This document shows positions 1 to 5,020 of a stretch of 6,664 nucleotides of DNA, piece by piece. Source of the DNA: an uncultured Aquimonas sp. (lineage in GTDB: Bacteria > Pseudomonadota > Gammaproteobacteria > Xanthomonadales > Xanthomonadaceae); assembly GCA_946481615.1 (NCBI GenBank), contig CAMLOR010000191.1, positions 1 to 6,664 on the forward strand. Reading direction: 5' to 3'. Position 1 is the first letter of the stretch; every line of letters starts with the position of its first letter. The position numbers and the translations under genes are program-made. A model generated the notes under the pieces. The model was not told the DNA's origin. It saw nothing but the letters and a program-made list of their open reading frames with translations, and ran no database searches.

Positions 1-636
1 CAGATCGGCGAGGTGCAGGACTCGCTCGCCATCCGCAACGCGCGCCCCGTCGAATGGCTGCTCGATCGCATGCCGGTCGACGCCAATTGGACGCTTGTCC
101 ACGCCACGCACCTGACCGCCGAAGAAACCCACGACCTGGCACGCAGCGGTGCCGTCGTCGCGATCTGCCCGACCACCGAAGCCAACCTCGGCGACGGCCT
201 GTTCCCACTGCGCGACTACCTCGACGCCGGCGGCGCCTGGGGCATCGGCTCGGACAGCCACATCTCCGTCTCGCCCGTGGAGGAACTGCGCTGGCTCGAA
301 TACGGCCAGCGCCTGCACGCGCGCCGCCGCAACATCGCGGTCACCGTGGTGCACGCAAGCACCGGCGAGACCCTGCTGGATGGCGTGTTGCGCAGCGGCT
401 CTCGTGGAACGGGACGCGCTGCTCCGAACGACGTCATCGTCCTCGATGCCGATGCGCCGCAGCTCGCCGGTGCCATCGTGGAGACGCTCGCCGACCGCTT
501 CGTTTTCAGCGGCAATCGCAATCTGGTGAAGGACGTGTACGTCGACGGCCATCGTGTCGTCGTCGGCGGACGGCACCACAGGCGCGACGCGGTGGAAGCA
601 CGCTACCGCGTCGCGCTGGAAGGACTGCTGCGCTAG
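1..636 (+). CDS. hutF: Formimidoylglutamate deiminase, C-terminal half (partial, open at left edge)
   Basis: HutF hydrolyses N-formimidoyl-L-glutamate to N-formyl-L-glutamate and ammonia in the cytosolic five-step histidine degradation pathway; HutG then removes the formyl group. It belongs to the metal-dependent amidohydrolase family (TIM barrel). The frame is open from base 1, and 211 residues are visible of a protein normally about 450 long, so the N-terminal metal-binding His-x-His is outside the window. Visible landmarks are RPVEWLLD (15-22), LVHATHL (32-38, with H34 matching the family's conserved catalytic-site histidine) and GIGSDSHISVSPVEELRWLEYGQRL (81 onward), where D85 corresponds to the metal-ligand/catalytic Asp. 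The first in-frame GTG at 13 is internal, because the family motif (HIAEQ...) continues upstream. The TAG stop at 634-636 overlaps the stop of the convergent downstream gene. The family call is strong; the residue matches to characterised HutF are from memory. Confidence 0.95.
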   Translation, partial: QIGEVQDSLAIRNARPVEWLLDRMPVDANWTLVHATHLTAEETHDLARSGAVVAICPTTEANLGDGLFPLRDYLDAGGAWGIGSDSHISVSPVEELRWLEYGQRLHARRRNIAVTVVHASTGETLLDGVLRSGSRGTGRAAPNDVIVLDADAPQLAGAIVETLADRFVFSGNRNLVKDVYVDGHRVVVGGRHHRRDAVEARYRVALEGLLR

Positions 637-2207
637 CTGTTCGCAGGCTCGGCTTCGGGCTTCGCCAACAGCACCAGGTTGCCTTGACAGGCTTCGGCCT
701 GCGCGGGGGTGTCGCGCACCGAGTCGCACACAGCCTTGAAGCGCGCGAGGATGCGGGCCGACATCGGCGCTCCCGGCTTGTCGCCCGTGGCCATCCATGC
801 GCCCAGCGTATTGGCGATGTCCTTCATCGTGTCGTCGCCCCAGCCCAGATAGACATCGCCCTCGGCGATGGCATGTCCGAGCACTTCTTCGGCCGCGATG
901 GCGATCCGCGTCGTTTCCTTCGGCGAGTGCGCGATCAGTGCCTTCAGCCACGCCGAGCCGTAACCGAGCCCGCTGGTGCGATCCAGCGAGAGGCGATAGG
1001 CGCGTTCCGACAGCTCGAGCTGCGCGTCGGCATCGCCGCGCAGCTGGGCATAGGCGGCCAGGGTTCCCAGAAGGTAGTAGGCATCCGGCGCAGCCTTCAG
1101 CGTCTCGCGCAGCACGGCCTCGGCTCGCAGTTCCCGTCCCGTCCGGCGCAGGACGCGCGCCGCTTGCTGGGCGATAGCGAGCCTTTCGGCGGTCGTGGTG
1201 GCCAGCTTCAATTCGCCTTCGACCCGTTCCGCGAAGCGGGTCTTGTCGGCGTCGATGTCCTTGCTCGTCATCGGCAACAGGACGAGTTCCGTGCCCAGGA
1301 TCTCCAGCTTGGACGAGGCGGTCGTTCCGGGCTGATCGTAGATTCGTTCGAGCGCCCGCATGAGCTGCTCCGCCAACGCCGTGCGATTCGGGCCGGCGTC
1401 GGGCTCGAGGTAGTCGAGGAAGTTTTCGGAACTTCCGATCACTTCGGCGCGCAACGCCAGTGACAGCTCGGGCTTCGCGAGCACGGAAGACAACGTGGAG
1501 CGATGCATGGCCATCGGCTCCTTCGGCTTCGCGTCGATGGCATCGATCACCAACAGCTTGAGGGCCAGCGCATCGGCGACTGTTGTCGGCGCGGCCCGGT
1601 CGGCGCGTGCGGCTGCAGCGGCCCTGGCCAGGTTCTCGCGCTTCTCGCGTGCCGCCTGCTTGGCGGCATCGTCGAGATACAGCGCGTCCCAGGCATCGAG
1701 CACGTGGATCGTGGCGAGCGTGCGCCATTGCGACGCGCTCAGCGTCTTGCCGTCGGCGGCGATGCCCAGGAGAAAGGCAGGCGTTTCGGCTACGGTAGAA
1801 GAAGCCAGAAACGCGAGGACCTCGGCCTTCTCGGACGAGCCGACGAAGCGGCCCCTTTCCTTGCCCTCGGCATCGATGACCAGCAAGGTGGGGAACACCG
1901 CGACCTTGAAGCGCTCCATGGCCTGCGAAGCGCCGTCGCGGTCGCCGTCGATGTACACCGGCAGCAATCCCGCCATGGCCGCCGTCACATCGGACTGGTT
2001 GAAGACCTGGGTTTCGAGCGTCTTGCACGGCGCGCACCACTCGGCGCCGAAGTACACCAGCATCGGCTGCGCGCGCGGTTTCGCTTCCGCCGCATCCAGC
2101 GTGATCCACGGAATATCCCCGCCATGGCCACGCTGCGGGCGCGGGCCGGCAGCGGCCTCGTGCAGGCAGGTGCCGAGCAGCAGGATCAGGCACATCATGA
2201 TTCGCAT
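633..2207 (-). CDS. Exported thioredoxin-fold protein with long helical (TPR-like) C-terminal region
   Basis: This is a 524-residue protein. Residues 1-20 (MRIMMCLILLLGTCLHEAAA) form a signal peptide with a likely cleavage after AAA, so it should act in the periplasm. A thioredoxin-like domain spans about 30-140: VYFGAEWCAPCK carries the redox pair C58/C61, and VAVFPTLL holds the cis-proline P106. Such CxxC domains reduce, oxidise or isomerise protein disulfides; the direction cannot be told from sequence. Residues about 180-205 are Ala/Arg/Glu-rich and probably a long helix. Residues about 340-450 look like degenerate helical repeats, TPR-like (for example RAEAVLRETLKAAPDAYYLLGTLA). Two further cysteines, C494 and C507, could form a structural disulfide. 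The start at 2207 is chosen because AAAGGAG lies 6 bases upstream and the signal peptide begins there; a longer frame to 2273 has neither. It lies 93 bases after the MAPEG gene on the same strand, possibly co-transcribed. The substrate is unknown. Confidence 0.85.
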   Translation of the reverse strand: MRIMMCLILLLGTCLHEAAAGPRPQRGHGGDIPWITLDAAEAKPRAQPMLVYFGAEWCAPCKTLETQVFNQSDVTAAMAGLLPVYIDGDRDGASQAMERFKVAVFPTLLVIDAEGKERGRFVGSSEKAEVLAFLASSTVAETPAFLLGIAADGKTLSASQWRTLATIHVLDAWDALYLDDAAKQAAREKRENLARAAAAARADRAAPTTVADALALKLLVIDAIDAKPKEPMAMHRSTLSSVLAKPELSLALRAEVIGSSENFLDYLEPDAGPNRTALAEQLMRALERIYDQPGTTASSKLEILGTELVLLPMTSKDIDADKTRFAERVEGELKLATTTAERLAIAQQAARVLRRTGRELRAEAVLRETLKAAPDAYYLLGTLAAYAQLRGDADAQLELSERAYRLSLDRTSGLGYGSAWLKALIAHSPKETTRIAIAAEEVLGHAIAEGDVYLGWGDDTMKDIANTLGAWMATGDKPGAPMSARILARFKAVCDSVRDTPAQAEACQGNLVLLAKPEAEPANS

Positions 2208-2213
2208 CGTTCG

Positions 2214-2220
2214 CTCCTTT
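2214..2220 (-). promoter_or_regulatory. Strong Shine-Dalgarno site of the thioredoxin-fold gene
   Basis: Read on the minus strand this is AAAGGAG, followed by a 6-base spacer and the ATG at 2207. It is the clearest ribosome-binding site in the window and decides the start in favour of 2207 over the upstream in-frame codon at 2273. Confidence 0.8.
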
Positions 2221-2300
2221 GCCGGGAGGAATGCCCGGGCCAGAGCAGAACGTCGCAGCGCACGATGCGGCACGCGCGAAGCAGCGGGCCGACGAGGCGA

Positions 2301-2735
2301 TCAGGTCGCTACGAACACCTGCCACGCTGCCCGCACCGCCAACGCGAGCAACACCAGCGACGACACGAAAAACAGCGCGAAGCGCGTGTGGATGTGGTTG
2401 ACCAGCGTCTGCACCAGGCTATGCACGACGCGCAGTCCGACGTAGAGCCAGGCAAGGGCGAGGCTCGTCGCCGAGGCGTCGCCGAGCACTGCAAGCGCCA
2501 GCGCGGTGGCGTAGAACAGCGTCGGCTGCTCCATCAGGTGGTTGTAGTTGTCGGCTTTCCAGCGCACGCGCGGGGGTAGCGTGGCCATCTGGTCGCCACG
2601 CGGAGCGTTGCGGTCCAGGCGCATGCGCATGGCCATGATGGCGGGGATGCGGGTGGCATACATCCAGGCCCAGATCACGAAGGTCCACAGGACCAGCGCG
2701 ATGACGGGAGCGATCAGGGGGTTGGGCGCCATCAT
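2301..2735 (-). CDS. MAPEG-family integral membrane protein
   Basis: A 144-residue protein of the MAPEG family (membrane-associated proteins in eicosanoid and glutathione metabolism). Four hydrophobic segments lie at about 8-27, 70-86, 90-112 and 118-142, as expected for the four-helix fold. The family signature falls between the first two: RWKADNYNHLMEQPTLFY (58-75), including the N-x-x-x-E-x-P arrangement on which glutathione binding depends in characterised members. Bacterial MAPEG proteins are mostly uncharacterised; a glutathione-dependent transferase or peroxidase role is possible but unproven here. The start at 2735 overlaps the TGA of the upstream gene as ATGA, and AAAGGA stands just upstream; the adjacent ATG at 2732 is an equally possible start one residue shorter. 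A frame open to 2924 continues upstream inside the neighbouring gene, but its translation is Arg-rich shadow sequence. Likely translationally coupled to the upstream membrane protein gene. Confidence 0.9.
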   Translation of the reverse strand: MMAPNPLIAPVIALVLWTFVIWAWMYATRIPAIMAMRMRLDRNAPRGDQMATLPPRVRWKADNYNHLMEQPTLFYATALALAVLGDASATSLALAWLYVGLRVVHSLVQTLVNHIHTRFALFFVSSLVLLALAVRAAWQVFVAT

Positions 2736-3610
2736 GATTTTCCTTTCTTGCGTTCGACGCGGTCGACGATGTCTTGCAGCATTTTGTCCGATTCGATCGA
2801 GGCGACCGGCGTTCGAAGTTCCGAATCGCTGAAGAAGGCCGACACGCGCACCAGGAACAGGGCGACGCCGGCGGCGAGGGCTTCGTGCGCGGGCACGTTC
2901 GCGCCCACCGGCGTCTGCGTCCATCCCGCGGCGGCCGCGTAGTCCGGCGTGGCGCCGCCGAAGGGTACGTCGGCGCCGGAGAAGATCAGGAAGGCGAGCC
3001 CCAGCCAGGCGATCACGGTGATGCCCGGCAGGAATTGATCGTCGGCCAGCGGCACGACCCAGGTGCCGCGCGGGAGTTTGCGGCGGTCAGGAAGCTGGCG
3101 CACGATCCAGTGCCGGTTTTCGAGCGTGCAAAGCCAGCGGCCGGTGACGCGCCGGTCTTCGCCTTCTCGCAACAGACGCCACAGCGCGCTGCCGCCGAGC
3201 CACGCCACCGCCACCAGGCCATCGACGCCGAACAGCGTGGTGCACAGCGCGCCGATGAGCACTGCGGGCACGACGACGAAACCGAGCTTGGCGCGACGCG
3301 ACAAATCCTGGTCGGGGACGCGCCAGGCGTCGGCGAACGCAAACACGATGGCGAGCGGCAATTCGAGGAAGAACAGCGGCGCCGCGATGCGCAGCAGATC
3401 GAAGCCGAAGTAGTCCGGATCGAACCACGCCAATCCGCAGACCGCCGCCGCGAGCAGGCTGGGAAGCGCGGCGCCGAAACGGTTGCCGCGGTGCGGGGCA
3501 GGCGGACGGGCAGGTTCGCTGGCGCGCGCCGGTGCGACGGGGGCGAGGGCGGCCGTCGGCGCGATACGCGGCCGGGCGCGCGGGCGGCGAGGGTTTCTTC
3601 GCTTGGCCAT
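2732..3610 (-). CDS. Hypothetical polytopic membrane protein with basic, proline-rich N-terminal tail
   Basis: I do not recognise this 292-residue protein. Residues 2-43 are rich in Arg, Pro and Ala (MAKRRNPRRPRARPRIAP...) and look disordered and strongly basic. Hydrophobic stretches follow at about 47-63, 72-94, 109-128, 130-146, 194-211 and 244-260, giving roughly five or six membrane segments. A polar, aromatic-containing region (about 150-190, with GRWLCTLENRHWIVRQLPDRRKLP) lies between two of them. The C-terminus (262-292) is soluble, predicted helical and ends in a Lys/Arg-rich tail. Coding usage, the ATGA overlap with the MAPEG gene and consistent hydrophobic segments support it as real. 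The start at 3610 is the first ATG; a TTG seven codons upstream is possible, and neither has a clear Shine-Dalgarno site. It is first in the minus-strand group of three genes. Confidence 0.7.
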   Translation of the reverse strand: MAKRRNPRRPRARPRIAPTAALAPVAPARASEPARPPAPHRGNRFGAALPSLLAAAVCGLAWFDPDYFGFDLLRIAAPLFFLELPLAIVFAFADAWRVPDQDLSRRAKLGFVVVPAVLIGALCTTLFGVDGLVAVAWLGGSALWRLLREGEDRRVTGRWLCTLENRHWIVRQLPDRRKLPRGTWVVPLADDQFLPGITVIAWLGLAFLIFSGADVPFGGATPDYAAAAGWTQTPVGANVPAHEALAAGVALFLVRVSAFFSDSELRTPVASIESDKMLQDIVDRVERKKGKS

Positions 3611-3732
3611 CGGCGCACACTGTGCCCGCAATGCGCTTTTGCCGCCAGCCGCGGCGCGCGGCGACTTCCGGCACGGTCGTGCAGCCAGACTTGCGCGCAG
3701 CCTTCCGCCCCTCGCCGAATGGAGTGTTCCGC
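3611..3732. other. Divergent intergenic region between membrane protein gene and NTF2-like gene
   Basis: These 122 bases separate two divergently transcribed genes, so promoters for both should lie here. I could not find a convincing -10/-35 pair for either. An 11-base inverted repeat GCACA-C-TGTGC at 3615-3625 ends only a few bases before the minus-strand start and could be an operator or chance. Confidence 0.4.
3721..3724 (+). promoter_or_regulatory. Shine-Dalgarno site of the NTF2-like gene
   Basis: GGAG followed by an 8-base spacer and ATG at 3733. Together with the signal peptide that begins there, it fixes the start inside a frame that is open from 3532. Confidence 0.65.
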
Positions 3733-4281
3733 ATGCATCCGAAACTCACCGCCGTCCTGCTCGCCTGCGCCGCTGTGCCGGCGTTCGCCGCCGAACCCGC
3801 GTCGCCGCCACCGCCTGCGCCGACAATGACCGCGGCCGAATGCGAAGTGTGGAACCGCGAGCGCTCGTTCGCGAAGAGCGTCGACGATCACGACACCGCC
3901 GCGTTCAAGTCGCATCTCCACGAAGGCGCGGTGTTCTTCGGCGGCCCGGGCCAGAAGCTCGTCGGAGCCGATCAGATCACCGAAGGCTGGGCCGGCATCA
4001 TCGCCGGCGGCGAGCGCCCCATGCACTGGTATCCGCGCCAGGCCACCATCGCGCGTGCGGCCGACATCGCGCATTCGATCGGGCCTTACTGGATGGAGGA
4101 CACCACGCCGGGCGCGAAGCAGCGCTTCATGATCGGCCAGTTCATTTCGATCTGGCGCAAGGTCGACGGCCAATGGTTCGTGCTGTTCGACGGCGGTGGC
4201 GGCGGCCGTCCGCAGCCTGCGACGGAAGCGCAGGTCGCAGCGCTCAAGGCCTCGTTGGCGCCGGAGTGCCCGCGCGCCTGA
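3733..4281 (+). CDS. Exported NTF2/SnoaL-like (DUF4440-type) protein
   Basis: A 182-residue protein with a clear signal peptide, MHPKLTAVLLACAAVPAFAA (1-20, cleavage after AFAA), then a Pro-rich linker (21-30). The mature part fits the NTF2-like/SnoaL cone fold: an N-terminal helix with R-x-F-A-K-S-V-D-D-H-D-T-A-A-F (44-58), the typical HLHEGAVFFGGPGQKLVGAD-ITEGW block (61-86), and C-terminal strands RFMIGQFISIWRKVDGQWFVLFDGG (131-155). Proteins with this fold act as small hydrolases, isomerases or ligand binders, or have no known activity; no specific catalytic set can be assigned. A run of five glycines follows the last strand (154-158). It is transcribed alone on the plus strand between divergent and convergent neighbours, and its TGA abuts the stop of ogt with no gap. 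The fold assignment is reasonable; the function is unknown. Confidence 0.85.
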   Translation: MHPKLTAVLLACAAVPAFAAEPASPPPPAPTMTAAECEVWNRERSFAKSVDDHDTAAFKSHLHEGAVFFGGPGQKLVGADQITEGWAGIIAGGERPMHWYPRQATIARAADIAHSIGPYWMEDTTPGAKQRFMIGQFISIWRKVDGQWFVLFDGGGGGRPQPATEAQVAALKASLAPECPRA

Positions 4282-4288
4282 TCAGGCG
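4275..4288. other. Perfect 14-base palindrome spanning two abutting convergent stop codons
   Basis: CGCCTGATCAGGCG is its own reverse complement and contains the TGA of the NTF2-like gene (4279-4281) and the TGA of ogt (4284-4282 on the minus strand). In RNA it could form a five-base stem with a GATC loop in either direction, a possible weak bidirectional terminator. No T tract follows on either side, so it is not called a terminator. Confidence 0.45.
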
Positions 4289-4767
4289 AACAGTTCGCGC
4301 TGCCGCGCCTCGAGCGCGAGCAGCGCGGACTTGATCGGCAGCCCGCCGCCGAAACCCACCAGCGAACCGTCGCTGCCGATCACGCGGTGGCAGGGGATCA
4401 CGATCGGAATCGGATTGCGTCCGTTGGCGGCGCCCACCGCGCGTATCGCCGAGGGTTGCCCGATGGCGCGCGCCTGTTGCAGATAGCTGCGCGTTTCGCC
4501 GAACGGGATGTCGCACAGCGCGCGCCAGACGCGGAGCTGGAACTCGGTGCCGATCGGATTGAGCGGCAGATCGAATTCGCGGCGCTCGCCCGCGAAGTAT
4601 TCCTCGAGTTGCGCACGCACGGCCGCCAGTTTTTTCGGCGCGCGTTCGCCGCCGGTGTCCTCGGGATGAGGATGGCGCTCGGTGCGGAAGCAGATGCGGC
4701 GCAGGCCGGCGTCGTCCGCCACGAGGCGCAACGGGCCGATCGGGGTTTCCATGATGTCGTAGAACAT
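4282..4767 (-). CDS. ogt: Methylated-DNA-[protein]-cysteine S-methyltransferase
   Basis: This cytosolic suicide repair enzyme transfers the methyl group from O6-methylguanine (or O4-methylthymine) in DNA to its own cysteine. The 161-residue length is normal for Ogt. The N-terminal subdomain (1-70) opens with the typical [20 protein letters not shown]. The DNA-binding domain follows: the helix-turn-helix region [31 protein letters not shown] (89-119, R109 in the position of the nucleotide-flipping arginine), then the active site [11 protein letters not shown] (124-134, acceptor C126) and the closing [16 protein letters not shown] (138-153, E153 in the proton-relay position). The ATG at 4767 has AGGA about 8 bases upstream. 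It lies on the same strand as ada-alkA, 159 bases downstream, separated by the repeat region. This pairing supplies the methyltransferase activity missing from the Ada-type protein next door, suggesting one alkylation-repair unit. Confidence 0.95.
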   Translation of the reverse strand: MFYDIMETPIGPLRLVADDAGLRRICFRTERHPHPEDTGGERAPKKLAAVRAQLEEYFAGERREFDLPLNPIGTEFQLRVWRALCDIPFGETRSYLQQARAIGQPSAIRAVGAANGRNPIPIVIPCHRVIGSDGSLVGFGGGLPIKSALLALEARQRELFA

Positions 4768-4792
4768 GACCTCGGTCCTCGTCCCTTGCTTT

Positions 4793-4904
4793 GCTTGCTC
4801 GATGCCCGCGCTACTTCGCTCGTCGCTCCCGTGGAGGCGGGAGCCCAGGTGCGGTGCGGTCCGAAGCGCCTCGCACCTGGGTCCCCGCCTGCGCGGGGAC
4901 GACG
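4793..4904. repeat. Palindromic repeat, copy 1 (four-way-junction element)
   Basis: First of two head-to-tail copies with a period of 116 bases. The two are gap-free aligned over 112 positions with about 9 mismatches, and 4809-4904 matches with only 5. The core 4821-4904 folds as an outer stem CGTC/GACG (4821-4824 with 4901-4904) enclosing three directly adjoining hairpins: arm 1 GCTCCCG/CGGGAGC (4825-4831 with 4838-4844), arm 2 CCAGGTGCG/CGCACCTGG (4845-4853 with 4872-4880) and arm 3 GTCCCCGC/GCGGGGAC (4881-4888 with 4893-4900). No base is unpaired at the junction. This resembles the dispersed GC-rich palindromic repeats common between genes in Xanthomonadaceae and other proteobacteria (from memory). 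It sits in the 159-base spacer between ada-alkA and ogt. Confidence 0.9.
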
Positions 4905-4908
4905 AGTC

Positions 4909-5020
4909 GCTTGCTCGGCGCCATCGCTACTTCGCTCGTCGCTCCCGCGGAGGCGGGAGCCCAGGTGCGGTGCTGTCCGAAGTGCGTCGCACCTGGATCC
5001 CCGCCTGCGCGGGGACGACG
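4909..5020. repeat. Palindromic repeat, copy 2, overlapping the 3' end of ada-alkA
   Basis: Second copy, same orientation as copy 1. The junction core is 4937-5020: outer stem CGTC/GACG (4937-4940 with 5017-5020), arm 1 GCTCCCGC/GCGGGAGC with loop GGAG (4941-4960), arm 2 CCAGGTGCG/CGCACCTGG (4961-4996) and arm 3 TCCCCGC/GCGGGGA (4998-5015). Relative to copy 1, three of the five substitutions in the 96-base part fall in the arm 2 loop and the other two at arm ends, so the stems are kept. On the minus strand the whole core lies within the ada-alkA reading frame, and the repeat supplies its TAG stop at 4929-4927. Confidence 0.9.

Noticed and set aside
54..1463. 469-codon plus-strand open frame over hutF and the thioredoxin-fold gene
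   Set aside because: The product is Arg/Ala/Gly-rich low-complexity sequence typical of the off frames of GC-rich DNA, and it overlaps two genes with recognisable families.
2163..2207. Lipoprotein signal in the thioredoxin-fold protein (LLGTC at residues 10-14)
   Set aside because: Threonine at the position before cysteine and glycine before that do not fit the usual lipobox, while AAA at 18-20 gives a good signal peptidase I site.
2221..2240. Terminator between the MAPEG and thioredoxin-fold genes
   Set aside because: Only a five-base CCGGG/CCCGG stem without a T tract is present, which is not enough to call.
1503..2579. 358-codon plus-strand open frame opposite the thioredoxin-fold and MAPEG genes
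   Set aside because: Antisense to two well-supported genes; its sequence (many H, R, Q, G) shows no domain, and no ribosome-binding site was seen.
3013..4173. 386-codon minus-strand open frame across the membrane-protein and NTF2-like genes
   Set aside because: It runs through two supported genes in other frames and across their intergenic region, and its product is basic and featureless.
4793..5020. CRISPR array or tRNA-like gene
   Set aside because: There are only two units, with no regular short repeats and unique spacers. The three-armed fold resembles a cloverleaf in outline, but it has no tRNA consensus bases, anticodon loop or CCA end.
4793..5020. Insertion sequence remnant
   Set aside because: No transposase fragment, long terminal inverted repeats or clear target duplication was seen; it is better described as a small palindromic repeat.
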